Source of the DNA: JAHKLT01 sp046197865
GTDB lineage: Archaea > Methanobacteriota > Methanobacteria > Methanobacteriales > Methanobacteriaceae
Direction: 5' to 3'
Assembly: GCF_046197865.1 (NCBI RefSeq)
Contig: NZ_CP166990.1
Coordinates: 372,001 to 436,000, forward strand
Length of the DNA stretch: 64,000 nucleotides
The translations under genes and the position numbers were made by a program. Each line of letters opens with the position of its first letter. Position 1 is the stretch's first letter. Below, piece by piece: positions 1 to 9,162 of this stretch. The notes below the pieces were generated by a model. That model searched no databases. It saw only the letters and a list, made by a program, of their open reading frames with translations, and was not told the DNA's origin.

Positions 1-1043
1 ATCCTTTACCTTTTAATGTTAAACATGTTCAAAAAAGTATCAAACATACTATTACTTTAGATTATGGTGAAGTAACTGATATTTCTCCTGATATTAGATT
101 AACATTCCATAATGCGGGACATATTTTAGGTTCTGCAATGAGTCATATGCATATTGGTGATGGTCAACATAATTTAGTTTATACTGGAGATTTTAAATAT
201 GAAAGAAGCAGGCTTTTAGAACCTGCAACTAATAGATTCCCTCGTGCTGAAACTGTTATTATGGAAAGTACTTATGGTGGTCATGAAGATGTACAACCTT
301 CAAGAAATTCAGCTGAAAAGGAAATGATGAAAACAATCTATAAAACTTTAAAAAGAGGCGGAAAAGTTTTAGTACCAGTTTTTGCAGTTGGAAGAGCTCA
401 AGAATTAATGGTTGTTTTAGAAGAATATATGCGTCATGGTATGATTGATGAGGTACCTATATACATTGATGGTATGATTTGGGAAGCTACAGCTATTCAT
501 ACTGCTCGTCCAGAATATTTAAGTAAAGATTTAAGAGATCAAATATTCCATATGGGTAGAAATCCTTTTATTTCTGATGCATTTCATAAAGTTCAAAATA
601 TTAATCAAAGAATGGAACTGGTTGAAGGTGAACCTTCTATTATATTATCTACTTCTGGTATGTTAACTGGAGGTAATTCTGTTGAATACTTTAAATGGTT
701 ATCTGAAGATGAAAGAAATACTTTAATCTTTGTTGGTTATCAGTCCGAAGGATCTTTAGGGCGTAGGATTCAAAAAGGATGGAAAGAAGTTCCTCTCCAA
801 GATGAAGGAAAAACTAAAGTATTTAATGTTAAAATGGAAATTAAAACAATCAATGGATTTAGTGGACATTCAAATAGACGTCAATTAATGGAATATGTAA
901 AAAGGTTAAATCCTAAACCTGAAAAGGTTATTACTTGCCATGGTGATCCTTATAAGGCAGTAGATTTAGCTTCTAGTATTCATAGAAGTTTTAAAATTGA
1001 AACTAAAACTCCAATTAATTTAGATAGTACTCGTATTCAATAA
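1..1043 (+). CDS. fttA: FttA/aCPSF1 beta-CASP ribonuclease, transcription termination factor (5' end outside window)
   Basis: The reading frame is open from the window edge (first codon at base 3) and encodes the last 346 residues of a metallo-beta-lactamase/beta-CASP nuclease. Visible motifs are HNAGHILGSA, the GD of YTGDFKY, the beta-CASP STSGMLTGG, GFSGHSN and the C-terminal TCHGDP. Archaeal FttA (aCPSF1) is about 630-640 residues with N-terminal KH domains, so roughly the first 290 residues lie upstream. The family cleaves nascent RNA at U-rich 3' ends and terminates transcription, acting with Spt4/5. The T-rich tracts behind many genes here suit that mechanism. Identification is firm; completeness cannot be judged. 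Confidence 0.93.
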   Translation, partial: PLPFNVKHVQKSIKHTITLDYGEVTDISPDIRLTFHNAGHILGSAMSHMHIGDGQHNLVYTGDFKYERSRLLEPATNRFPRAETVIMESTYGGHEDVQPSRNSAEKEMMKTIYKTLKRGGKVLVPVFAVGRAQELMVVLEEYMRHGMIDEVPIYIDGMIWEATAIHTARPEYLSKDLRDQIFHMGRNPFISDAFHKVQNINQRMELVEGEPSIILSTSGMLTGGNSVEYFKWLSEDERNTLIFVGYQSEGSLGRRIQKGWKEVPLQDEGKTKVFNVKMEIKTINGFSGHSNRRQLMEYVKRLNPKPEKVITCHGDPYKAVDLASSIHRSFKIETKTPINLDSTRIQ

Positions 1044-1100
1044 GAAAATAATTAAATTATAACTTACATATATTATTATAAAAAAAAGAAAGGTGTGTCA

Positions 1101-2111
1101 ATGGTTACATATTCACAATCTGGTGTTGATATTAGTTTAGAAGAAGATACTGTTTCTAAAATAGCATCAAAACTTAAGTCAACTCTCAAATTTAGAGATA
1201 TTATCACTGATAGTGGTCATTATGCTGCATTAGTTCGTTTAGGCGATAAAGCTATAGCTATGAGTACTGATGGTGTAGGTAGTAAAATTTTAATAGCTGA
1301 AATGCTTGATAAATATGATACAATTGGTATTGATTGTATTGCGATGGTTGTAAATGATATTTTATGTGTTGGAGCAGAACCAATTGCTTTAGTAGATTAT
1401 TTGGCTGTTGAAACTCCTAATCCTGAAACTGCAGCTGAAATAGCTGATGGCCTTGTAAAAGGTGCAGAATTATCTAAAATATCTATTATTGGTGGTGAAA
1501 CAGCTTCCTTACCTGATATTATCAATGGCCTAGATTTAGCAGGAACTGGTATTGGATTTGTAGATGTTGATAAAATCATTACTGGTGAGAATATAAGTTC
1601 TGATGATGTTTTAATAGGTATTAAAAGTAATGGAATCCACAGTAATGGTTTAAGTTTAGCTAGAAAAGCTATTCTTGATAAAGGTGGATTTGATATTAAT
1701 GATAAAATGCCTAATTCTGATTTAACTATTGGTGAAGAATTACTTAAACCTACAGAAATATATGTTGAACCTATTGTTAGTTTATTAAAAAAGGATTTTA
1801 ATATTAAAGGTTTAGCTCATATTACTGGTGGAGGATTTACTAATTTAAATCGCCTTAAAGATGGTGTTGGTTTTAATATAAATAATTTACCTGAACCTCA
1901 TGAAATATTTAAATTAATATATAATCAAGGCATTTCTATAGAAGAAATGTATAAAGTATTTAATATGGGAATTGGCTTTGTTATTATAGCTGATAGTAAA
2001 GATGTTGATGATATATTAAATCATTTAGATAATGCTTATAAAATAGGAAATGTAATTTCTGAAAATAAAATTTTAATTAAAACCTTTGAAGGAAAAGAAA
2101 TTGAATATTAG
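1101..2111 (+). CDS. purM: Phosphoribosylformylglycinamidine cyclo-ligase (PurM)
   Basis: 336 residues. AIR synthetase makes aminoimidazole ribotide from FGAM with ATP, step 5 of purine synthesis. The ATP-binding signature MSTDGVGSK, GIDCIAMVVNDILCVGAEP and the glycine-rich HITGGGF are typical of PurM, and the length fits the family. An in-frame GTG lies at 1095, but AGGTG at 1091-1095 is placed as a ribosome binding site for the ATG at 1101, so I use 1101. comC follows 12 bp downstream, suggesting cotranscription. purO, another purine gene, lies elsewhere in the window. Confidence 0.95.
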   Translation: MVTYSQSGVDISLEEDTVSKIASKLKSTLKFRDIITDSGHYAALVRLGDKAIAMSTDGVGSKILIAEMLDKYDTIGIDCIAMVVNDILCVGAEPIALVDYLAVETPNPETAAEIADGLVKGAELSKISIIGGETASLPDIINGLDLAGTGIGFVDVDKIITGENISSDDVLIGIKSNGIHSNGLSLARKAILDKGGFDINDKMPNSDLTIGEELLKPTEIYVEPIVSLLKKDFNIKGLAHITGGGFTNLNRLKDGVGFNINNLPEPHEIFKLIYNQGISIEEMYKVFNMGIGFVIIADSKDVDDILNHLDNAYKIGNVISENKILIKTFEGKEIEY

Positions 2112-2123
2112 GGAGAGATATTA

Positions 2124-3152
2124 ATGAAGATTTCAAGTAAAAATGAATACAAACTTGTAAAGGAAATATTAACTAATTTGGGAGTTAATGAAGAAGATTG
2201 TAAGATTGTTGCTGAAGCTACTTTAGATGCTGATTTAAAAGGTTTTACATCACATGGATTAGGCAGATTTAAACAATATATTGAAGGAATTGCAAATAAA
2301 AATATCTCTCTTAAAGATGATATAACTATTGAAAAAGAAACTCCAGCTATTGCGCTCATTAATGGGAATAATGGGTTTGGTCAAGCAATTGCATATAAAG
2401 CAATGAAATTAGCTATTAAAAAAGCTAAAGAAGTAGGTATTGGTTGTGTAGGTACTCATAATGCTAATCATTTTGGTGTAACTGGATATTATTCTGATTT
2501 AGCTATTAGAGATGATGTAATTGGTATTGTAATGGCTAATACTGAGCCTGCTATGGCTCCTTTAGGTGCTAGTAAACCATTATTAGGTACTAATCCTTTA
2601 GCTATTGGAATTCCTGCTGATAAAACTTATATTGCATTAGACATGGCTACTTCTGCTACTGCTAGGGGTAAATTATTAGAATGTAAAAGAAAAGGTGAAC
2701 CAATTCCTCCTAATATGGCATTAGATAAAGAAGGTAATCCTACAACAGATCCAACAAAAGCACTCGAAGGTTCAATTTTACCTTTTGGTATGCATAAAGG
2801 ATATGGGCTTGCTTTCATGATAGAATTAATGGCTGGACCTCTTGTAAGTGCAGAATATGGTGCTAAAGTTACTGGAACTGCTAATGTTAATGAACCTTGT
2901 ACAAAAGGGGATTTATTTATAGCTATTGATCCTTCTAAATTTGTTGATTTCGGTACTTTTACATCAGAAGTTGAAGATTTCGTATCTGAAGTTAGAGATT
3001 GTGGAAACACTTTTGTTCCTGGAGATTTAGAAGTTACAAGAATTGCTGAAGCTGAAAAAGTTGGAATAAATATTGATTCTAAATTATATGATCAATTAAA
3101 AGAAATTTGTGATGAATTAGATATAGATTTAGATGAATATTTAGAAAATTAA
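2124..3152 (+). CDS. comC: L-sulfolactate/malate dehydrogenase of the Ldh2 family (ComC/Mdh)
   Basis: 342 residues of the type 2 malate/L-lactate/sulfolactate dehydrogenase family, which has its own NAD(P) fold unrelated to classical Rossmann enzymes. Typical segments are DLKGFTSHGLGR, the THNANHFG active-site region with its histidine, GTNPLAIGIP and the late MHKGYGLAFMIE. In methanogens this family covers (R)-sulfolactate dehydrogenase for coenzyme M biosynthesis and malate dehydrogenase. Sequence alone does not settle which activity dominates. A GGGAGA ribosome binding site precedes the ATG. It sits between purM and mmp7 on the same strand. Confidence 0.85.
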   Translation: MKISSKNEYKLVKEILTNLGVNEEDCKIVAEATLDADLKGFTSHGLGRFKQYIEGIANKNISLKDDITIEKETPAIALINGNNGFGQAIAYKAMKLAIKKAKEVGIGCVGTHNANHFGVTGYYSDLAIRDDVIGIVMANTEPAMAPLGASKPLLGTNPLAIGIPADKTYIALDMATSATARGKLLECKRKGEPIPPNMALDKEGNPTTDPTKALEGSILPFGMHKGYGLAFMIELMAGPLVSAEYGAKVTGTANVNEPCTKGDLFIAIDPSKFVDFGTFTSEVEDFVSEVRDCGNTFVPGDLEVTRIAEAEKVGINIDSKLYDQLKEICDELDIDLDEYLEN

Positions 3153-3183
3153 TTATATATTTTTTTAAAATAGGTGATTGTAG

Positions 3184-4104
3184 ATGTATGAAACATTAAC
3201 TTTTACAGGAGGAGTTCATAAAAGTGATGAGCTTAAAGAACTCATAGAAGATTTAGGAGGAATTATTCTCCAAGAAAATATTTTACAATCTGAACTAGTC
3301 ATAAATATGGCAGTTCCATTAGATGATGTAGAAAAAATTGAAGAAAAATCAAAAGAACTCCTTGCTAAGTTAACATCTGCTCCTATGGCAGGATGTGAAA
3401 TAGCTATTGTTTCACCAACTCTTGCAAGACACCACCTTCCTCATTCTGCTTGTGATATTTCAGAATACTTACGTAAATTTGGTGCTAAAGACAATATGAT
3501 TGGTCTAGCACGAGGTGATGGTAAAGGAACTGCAGGAATTACTGAAGATGAAAAAAAACTTATTGAAGAACACGATTTAGCTATTTTTGCATTAGGCAGT
3601 TTTAAACAATGTATTTTAGATAAGTCTTTTTTATATGATGATATTGATATTCCAGTTGTTGTAACTGGTGCTCCTGAAATTGCACTTGATGAGATGCCTA
3701 GTGTAGATGCTTATGTAGATAATTTAGGAAGAATTCCTCGTAGATTACGTCGAGGTAATGATATTAGGGCATTAAAAAAATTGGTTGAAGTTGTTGAAGA
3801 TGTTTTAAATAATAAAAAAAGGGAATTAATTAATGATCCTCCGCTTGTACCACCAATTATTGTTAAAAATGCTATAGAAAATCAAATTCCTGCAATTAAA
3901 GATTCTATTTCTCCTACTCCTGTAACAAGTCAATTAGATGGTGTAAGAGTTAAACTTGACTATGATAAATATCATGAAGATATTGAAAATGTTGTAGTAG
4001 ATAATAAAAAATTAAAAGACATTGCAGATATTAAAAAATCTCTAATGTATGATTATATTTTAGTTAAAATATATAATGAAAGTTCTTTAGTAGAGAACTC
4101 CTAA
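3184..4104 (+). CDS. mmp7: Methanogenesis marker protein 7 (Mmp7), MCR activation complex subunit
   Basis: 306 residues resembling the methanogenesis marker 7 family, found only in methanogens and relatives. Mmp7 has been isolated with McrC, Mmp3 and Mmp17 in component A3a, the ATP-dependent complex that reduces the nickel of F430 in MCR together with AtwA (also in this window). The segment APMAGCEIAIVSPTLARHHL and a central Rossmann-like stretch (AIFALGSF, PVVVTGAPE) stand out; the C-terminal 90 residues look more variable. AGGTGA precedes the start by 7 nt. Its last 4 bases overlap the convergent mmp10. Confidence 0.82.
   Translation: MYETLTFTGGVHKSDELKELIEDLGGIILQENILQSELVINMAVPLDDVEKIEEKSKELLAKLTSAPMAGCEIAIVSPTLARHHLPHSACDISEYLRKFGAKDNMIGLARGDGKGTAGITEDEKKLIEEHDLAIFALGSFKQCILDKSFLYDDIDIPVVVTGAPEIALDEMPSVDAYVDNLGRIPRRLRRGNDIRALKKLVEVVEDVLNNKKRELINDPPLVPPIIVKNAIENQIPAIKDSISPTPVTSQLDGVRVKLDYDKYHEDIENVVVDNKKLKDIADIKKSLMYDYILVKIYNESSLVENS
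4081..4099. terminator. Hairpin at the convergent mmp7/mmp10 ends
   Basis: AGTTCT at 4081-4086 pairs with AGAACT at 4094-4099 around a 7-nt loop. It lies in the last codons of mmp7, and a T-run follows at about 4106 on the plus strand. Because the two genes converge with a 4-nt overlap, the hairpin could serve both transcripts. Short stem, so only moderate confidence. Confidence 0.4.
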
Positions 4105-5348
4105 TTTATTTTTTTCATTCCAAAGAAGTTAATAGCTTCAACTAATTGATTAAATTGTTCTAATTCTCTTTCAATAACATTTTCATCAGTTAAAGTACCA
4201 CTTAGTTCTCCATCAACACTTAATGTATCAGGACCTCTACCAATTACTCTATCTACTCCATCAGCACAAAGTATTTCCTCAGCATCTATTTGATGAACAA
4301 AGGATCTACCAGGCAATATTACACTTTCCTTTAAATCAGATAAATCAATAGCTTCTAAATCTTCTTTTGTAATTAAACAAGCTATTTCTTTTTCAACTGG
4401 TACAACATTAACATTATCATCACTAATTTTATTAAATACTTTAGTTAAATAAGGACTAGCTATTTTTGATGAAATTATTGTAGCTTCACCAGTTATTTCT
4501 TGAATAAATTGTAAAAACACTTCATTTTCTTTTTTACTAATTGCAAAAGGCGCACCAGTTTCGGGATCACACACAGGAGTTCCAGTTACTCTAAGATTAT
4601 ATTCTGAATTTATTCTTTTTACTAATTCTTCAAATTCTTCTACTGTTTGTGATTCATGATCTTTAAGTAAAGGTTCATTTCCTAAAATTAATCCTTCATT
4701 AAAAGTATTTGCAAATCTCATTAAGATTAATGCTTCAGCTCCCCAGTTTTCTAATGATTCACAAGTATTTCTTAAAATATCTCCATCATTTACTCCAGGT
4801 ATTATTACTGATGCAGCATGCAATTCTGTATTTTCTGCAAAGAGTTTACATATATCTAATGAAACTTCTGGAGTAGAATCTCTAATCCATTCTTTTCTTA
4901 AGTTAGCATCATTTGCAAAAATAGTAAATGTTACCTCATCAACACCATTATTTATTAATTTAGAACCAATTTTTACATCTTTAATTCCTTTTCCACTAGT
5001 ATATCCTAAATGAATTGGAAGAGATAATTGATTTAATCCTTGTGTTATATCTTCTAAATAAGGGTAACAACTAACATCTCCTCCACCAGTAATATTTGCT
5101 TTTACATCACCACTATGTGGGCTCATCATTAATGTGTTTTGAACAGAGGTGATTACCTCAAATGGTGTTTTAAATTCTCCTACTTGTTCACTAACCCCTT
5201 TTGTGCATCTTTCACAACCTATTTTTCCAGGAAGGCAATTGGAACAACCAAATGTTTTCATTTCTTGGACTTTTTTAAAATAACAATATTTGCAGAAACC
5301 ATCACAATCTTTTCCTGGTATTCCACCAATATCAGCTACAATTTGCAT
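4101..5348 (-). CDS. mmp10: Mmp10, radical SAM methyltransferase of MCR arginine
   Basis: 415 residues. A radical SAM CX3CX2C site (C15, C19, C22, in GKDCDGFCKYC) is followed by more cysteines (C35, C38, C45, C48) that may bind metal. This is methanogenesis marker 10, shown in methanogens to install the 5-methylarginine of McrA; the target arginine is present here as R271. The frame stays open for 44 more codons upstream, but that extension is low-complexity AT-rich sequence and homologs begin MQIVADIGG, so I take the ATG at 5348. No ribosome binding site is visible, and a TATA-like run about 25 nt upstream suggests a leaderless mRNA. Transcribed away from mcr. Confidence 0.9.
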   Translation of the reverse strand: MQIVADIGGIPGKDCDGFCKYCYFKKVQEMKTFGCSNCLPGKIGCERCTKGVSEQVGEFKTPFEVITSVQNTLMMSPHSGDVKANITGGGDVSCYPYLEDITQGLNQLSLPIHLGYTSGKGIKDVKIGSKLINNGVDEVTFTIFANDANLRKEWIRDSTPEVSLDICKLFAENTELHAASVIIPGVNDGDILRNTCESLENWGAEALILMRFANTFNEGLILGNEPLLKDHESQTVEEFEELVKRINSEYNLRVTGTPVCDPETGAPFAISKKENEVFLQFIQEITGEATIISSKIASPYLTKVFNKISDDNVNVVPVEKEIACLITKEDLEAIDLSDLKESVILPGRSFVHQIDAEEILCADGVDRVIGRGPDTLSVDGELSGTLTDENVIERELEQFNQLVEAINFFGMKKIN

Positions 5349-5812
5349 AACTAGTTTTTTGTATATTATTCTATAAAAATTTATTTTATTTTTATTATTT
5401 TTTAATGATAAAATGCTAATTAATTTTTCTAAAAAATAATAATTTTTTATACAAAAATTATTACGATATATAATTATCAATAATTTGGTGATTTTAATAT
5501 ATTATTTCTATTTTTTTCATTATTTTTTATTTTCTCATTATTTTTCTTCGTCTATTAATCACTATTTCTTTAAATTGTTCATTTAATTTTTTATTATCTT
5601 TAATAATGCTGGATTTTCAACAAAATATTTTAATTTTTATTATTTTTTAATTATAATTTCAAATCAGATTATTTAATCATTTTAATTAAATTAATTTAAT
5701 TATTTTAATCTAAAACACCTATAATGAAAGTTTCCTAAGTATTACTTTTTTCACTCATTATCTTAAAAAATCGTGATTTGGTCATTATTTATAAGCTTTT
5801 CTAATTGTTTCT

Positions 5813-5834
5813 AAAAATAATATTTATATTATAT
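5813..5834 (+). promoter_or_regulatory. Probable mcr promoter (BRE/TATA)
   Basis: An A-rich BRE-like stretch runs into TATTTATATTATAT. Normal archaeal spacing puts the start of transcription near 5850-5858, giving an mcr leader of about 120 nt. A later TATA-like sequence near 5938 is too close to the ribosome binding site at 5963. No transcript data, so this is inference from position and composition. Confidence 0.5.
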
Positions 5835-5864
5835 CTTTATTAAAATAAAATTTGTATACCATAT

Positions 5865-5928
5865 GGCTGGATATTGCAATAACTTGCTTTGTAGCTTTCT
5901 CAAATATGAATTAAAAATTCTTATTCAT
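5865..5928 (+). promoter_or_regulatory. Possible structured leader of the mcr mRNA
   Basis: Two candidate hairpins lie in the leader. GGCTG at 5865-5869 can pair with TAGCT at 5892-5896, enclosing GCAA-TAAC-TTGC (5876-5887). ATGAAT at 5906-5911 pairs with ATTCAT at 5923-5928. Each stem is short, so significance rests on their lying together in an unusually G+C-rich leader. Confidence 0.3.
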
Positions 5929-5974
5929 CTTTGGGCGGTATATTATAACATTCTATTTATTTAGGAGGGAAAAA

Positions 5975-7306
5975 ATGGCAAAATTTGATGATAAGGTCGA
6001 TTTATACGACGATAGAGGTTCATTAGCTGCTTCTAATGTTCCTATTGAAGCTTTAAGTCCACTTAGAAATTCTGCAATTCAGAACATCATTACTGGTGTT
6101 AAAAGAACTGTAGCTGTGAACTTAGAGGGCATAGAAAGCGCTGTCAAAACTGGTTCTGTCGGTGGAGCTAAATCTAAGATCTTAGGAAGAGAATTAGATC
6201 TTGATATTGTAGGTAATGCAGATGCAATTGCTGCATCTTTAAAATCTATGATTCAAATATCTGAAGGTGACGATACAAAAGTAGAAGCTATTTCAGGCGG
6301 TAAAAGATTGTTGGTACAAGTACCTACAAAAAGAATTGATGCTGCAGCTGAATATTCTGTTGCAACATTAGCTACTTCTACTGCTTTAGTACAATCTATT
6401 ATTGATCTTTACGACGAAGTAGATATTTACAATGCAAATTATGTAAAAGCAGCAATTTTAGGAAGATACCCACAATCTGTTGATTATATGGGCGGTAATA
6501 TTGCTACTATGTTAGATATTCCACAAAAACTCGAAGGTGCAGGTTATGCATTAAGAAATGTTGGAGCTAACCACTTTGCAGCTGCTACTTTAAAAAACAG
6601 TTTCCAAGCTACTGCTTTAGCATCTATCTTCGAACAAACTGCTATGTTTGAAATGGGAGATGCTGTCGGTGCTTTTGAAAGAATGCATTTATTAGGTCTT
6701 GCTTACCAAGGTATGAACGCAGACAATATGGTTTATGAATTAGTAAAAGATAACGCTGAAGGAACCGTTGGATCTATTGTTCAAGATACCATTGCAAAAG
6801 CTGAAGCAGATAAAATTATCGCTTCCCAAAAAGACTTAAACGGATTCACTATGTATGATACTGATGATGCAGCTAAATGGAATGCATATGCTGCTGCAGG
6901 TGCTACTGCTGCTACTATGGTAAACATTGGTGCAGCTCGTGCTGCTCAAGGTGTACCTTCAACTTTATTATACTTCAATGATAATATTGAATTCGCAACT
7001 GGTTTACCAAGTCTCGACTTCGGTAGAGCTGAAGGGGTTGCTGTAGGATTTTCATTCTTCAGTCACTCAATTTACGGTGGAGGAGGCCCAGGTCTCTTTA
7101 ATGGTAACCACGTTGTAACCAGACACAGTAAAGGATTCTGTATTCCTTGTGTTGCTGCAGCTATGTGTTTAGATGCAGGTACACAATTGTTCTCTCCAGA
7201 AAAAACTTCTGGATTAATTAAAGAGGTATACAGTAAAGTAGATGAATTTAGAGAACCTCTCAAATATGTTGCTTTAGCAGCTGATGAAATTAAAGGTGAC
7301 ATCTAA
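5975..7306 (+). CDS. mcrB: Methyl-coenzyme M reductase beta subunit (McrB)
   Basis: 443 residues, the normal McrB length. MCR is a dimer of alpha-beta-gamma trimers that makes methane from methyl-CoM and CoB with nickel F430. The sequence matches McrB throughout, including FDDKVDLYDDRGS at the start and the conserved FFSHSIYGGGGPG loop lining the active-site channel. AGGAGGG at 5963-5969 is a strong ribosome binding site. First gene of mcrBDCGA. The presence of mcrC marks this as the type I (mcr) rather than type II (mrt) operon. Confidence 0.99.
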   Translation: MAKFDDKVDLYDDRGSLAASNVPIEALSPLRNSAIQNIITGVKRTVAVNLEGIESAVKTGSVGGAKSKILGRELDLDIVGNADAIAASLKSMIQISEGDDTKVEAISGGKRLLVQVPTKRIDAAAEYSVATLATSTALVQSIIDLYDEVDIYNANYVKAAILGRYPQSVDYMGGNIATMLDIPQKLEGAGYALRNVGANHFAAATLKNSFQATALASIFEQTAMFEMGDAVGAFERMHLLGLAYQGMNADNMVYELVKDNAEGTVGSIVQDTIAKAEADKIIASQKDLNGFTMYDTDDAAKWNAYAAAGATAATMVNIGAARAAQGVPSTLLYFNDNIEFATGLPSLDFGRAEGVAVGFSFFSHSIYGGGGPGLFNGNHVVTRHSKGFCIPCVAAAMCLDAGTQLFSPEKTSGLIKEVYSKVDEFREPLKYVALAADEIKGDI

Positions 7307-7346
7307 TTTTATTAATTTATTCTGTATTTATCAATGAGGTTTAATA

Positions 7347-7799
7347 ATGGATATTGAAATATTTCCAATGAGAGTTCTAGGTTCGGATACAACAGAAAAA
7401 ATCTTAAATGATTTAGAATCTCTTGACGACGTTAAAAGAACTGTTATACAAGGTCCTAGATTTCCAAATGAAGAAACTTTACCTCCTCAATATAGAGAAC
7501 GTAAGGTTATTCATGTAAATGGAAATGATATTACATTAAAAGTTAAAACTGGTAGAATTTTTGTTGAATTGACTATGGAATCAACTATTGATGAAATAGA
7601 AAAGATTTGCGAAAAATATATTCCTTTTGGATTTGAAATTAATCAAAACAAAGCTAATTATATTAGGAAACAACGAACTGTTTCTGATAATATTAAATAT
7701 GGAGATGCTGAGTTACCTGATGAATTAATTGGGATGACTGATCAGTACTCTAAGTTTGATGATAATGTTTCAATTTTAAGAAAAGATGATTTAGATTAA
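7347..7799 (+). CDS. mcrD: MCR operon protein D (McrD)
   Basis: 150 residues, matching McrD, a small protein encoded in mcr operons but absent from the mature enzyme. It binds MCR and is thought to act in assembly or maturation. Typical features are IEIFPMRVLGSDTTEK at the start, a conserved QGPRFP segment and the central RKVIHVNG. GAGGT precedes the ATG by 7 nt. mcrC begins one base after its stop codon, so translation is probably coupled. Confidence 0.95.
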   Translation: MDIEIFPMRVLGSDTTEKILNDLESLDDVKRTVIQGPRFPNEETLPPQYRERKVIHVNGNDITLKVKTGRIFVELTMESTIDEIEKICEKYIPFGFEINQNKANYIRKQRTVSDNIKYGDAELPDELIGMTDQYSKFDDNVSILRKDDLD

Positions 7800-7800
7800 T

Positions 7801-8397
7801 ATGATTGGAAGATGTACTCACGTTGTAGATTGTAGGGAAACAAGAGGTATGGGTGATGGAGGAGGAATTGCTCAACGAGGCACATTTGCCGAATGTGGCA
7901 CCGATGTCTTAGCAGTTGCAATGTCTCCAGGTCGTAGACACATTACAAAACCTGTTTGTGAAATTACTTTTGCTTTACGTGAAGCTAACATTTTAACTAG
8001 TACTATGGTATTAAACTCTGGTGCTGGTGTTCCTCATGATGCCCCTGCTGCAGGGGGAGGTAGTTTATTTGGTTTGACCGAAAAAGAAATCGATCAAATG
8101 AATAAATTTAAACTTCTTGTTGTTCATTTGGGTGGAGTTAAAAATCATATTATATATAAAGCTAGATTAATCTTAAGGAATGTAAATAAACCGTTTGTTA
8201 TTATATGCGAATATCCTGTTGATTGGGAAGATTTTGCAAGAATTGGAGTTAAAACATCTAAAGTTATGCCTGAAGATGTTAAAACTCAAGGAATTATTGT
8301 AAACACTATTAATGGTGTTATTCGTGGAGAAACTGCTCCTCAAGATAAATTAGATGAGATTATTAGAAAAGTTAAATTAGCATTAGGAGATGCATGA
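7801..8397 (+). CDS. mcrC: McrC, component of the MCR activation complex
   Basis: 198 residues. McrC is part of the A3a activation complex (with Mmp3, Mmp7, Mmp17) that, with AtwA, reduces Ni-F430 to the active Ni(I) state. The N-terminal DCRETRGMGDGGG segment, a nearby Cys in FAECGTD, MSPGRRHITKPVCEI and the APAAGGGS loop are characteristic. Its ATG follows the mcrD stop directly. Its stop overlaps the upstream ATG of the mcrG frame. Confidence 0.95.
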   Translation: MIGRCTHVVDCRETRGMGDGGGIAQRGTFAECGTDVLAVAMSPGRRHITKPVCEITFALREANILTSTMVLNSGAGVPHDAPAAGGGSLFGLTEKEIDQMNKFKLLVVHLGGVKNHIIYKARLILRNVNKPFVIICEYPVDWEDFARIGVKTSKVMPEDVKTQGIIVNTINGVIRGETAPQDKLDEIIRKVKLALGDA

Positions 8398-8399
8398 TT

Positions 8400-9158
8400 A
8401 TGGCACAATTTTATCCAGGTACTTCTCAGGTTGCTCAAAACAGAAGAAATTTTACTGACCCAACTTATGAGTTAGAAAAGTTAAGAGAAATCTCTGATGA
8501 AGACGTAGTAAAAATATTAGGTCACAGAGCTCCAGGTGAAGAATATAAAAGTGTTCACCCTCCATTAGATGAAATGGATGAGCCTGACGATGTTGTAAGA
8601 GAATTAGTTACCCCTATTGATGGTGCTAAAGCAGGAGACAGAGTAAGATATATTCAATTTGTTGATTCAATGTATTTTGCACCTGCTCAACCATTTTTAA
8701 GAGCTAGATCTTACTTGAACAGATATAGAGGTGTAGATACCGGTACTTTATCTGGAAGACAAGTTATTGAAGCAAGAGAAAGAGATGTTGAACGTATTTC
8801 TAAAGAACTTTTAGAATCCGAATACTTCGATACCGCAAGAACTGGTATTAGAGGTAAAAGTGTACACGGACACTCTTTAAGACTCGATGAAAACGGTTTA
8901 ATGTTTGATATGCTTAGAAGACAAATCTTCAATAAAGATACTGGAAATGTCGAAATGGTTAAAGATCAAATTGGTCGTGAATTAGATGAACCTGTTATAT
9001 TAGGTGAACCATTAGACGAAGAAACATTAAAAGCAAAAACCACTATTTACAGAATAGATGGTGAAGCATATAAGGATGATAAAGACGCTGTAGAAGTTTT
9101 ACAAAAAATACACGTTACTAGATCATTCGGAGCATATAATCCAGAAATAGGATGGTAA
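8400..9158 (+). CDS. mcrG: Methyl-coenzyme M reductase gamma subunit (McrG)
   Basis: 252 residues, near-identical in layout to known McrG: QFYPGTSQVAQNRRNF at the start, GHRAPGEEYKSVHPPL, then GTLSGRQVIEARER and GVRGKS-type VHGHSLRLDE. An ATG at 8394 would add two residues (MI) and overlap mcrC, but homologs start at MAQFYPGT, so I use 8400 with AGGAG near 8385-8389. Gamma caps the active-site channel of MCR together with alpha and beta. Confidence 0.98.
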   Translation: MAQFYPGTSQVAQNRRNFTDPTYELEKLREISDEDVVKILGHRAPGEEYKSVHPPLDEMDEPDDVVRELVTPIDGAKAGDRVRYIQFVDSMYFAPAQPFLRARSYLNRYRGVDTGTLSGRQVIEARERDVERISKELLESEYFDTARTGIRGKSVHGHSLRLDENGLMFDMLRRQIFNKDTGNVEMVKDQIGRELDEPVILGEPLDEETLKAKTTIYRIDGEAYKDDKDAVEVLQKIHVTRSFGAYNPEIGW

Positions 9159-9162
9159 TAAT

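Larger units (their letters stand above)
5349..5974. promoter_or_regulatory. 626-bp AT-rich region between mmp10 and mcr
   Basis: No credible gene. It holds the short mmp10 promoter at its left end and the mcr promoter and leader at its right end. The middle, about 5480-5800, is extremely AT-rich with many T-runs and no clear structure. The mcr side becomes visibly richer in G and C from about 5850, consistent with a transcribed leader. Confidence 0.7.

Noticed and set aside
1095..1100. GTG at 1095 as the purM start
   Set aside because: The GTG is the end of the AGGTG ribosome binding site that serves the ATG at 1101.
5349..5480. A 44-codon in-frame N-terminal extension of mmp10
   Set aside because: It is low-complexity AT-rich sequence (Ile, Asn, Lys, Tyr) with no ribosome binding site, and Mmp10 homologs begin at MQIVADIGG.
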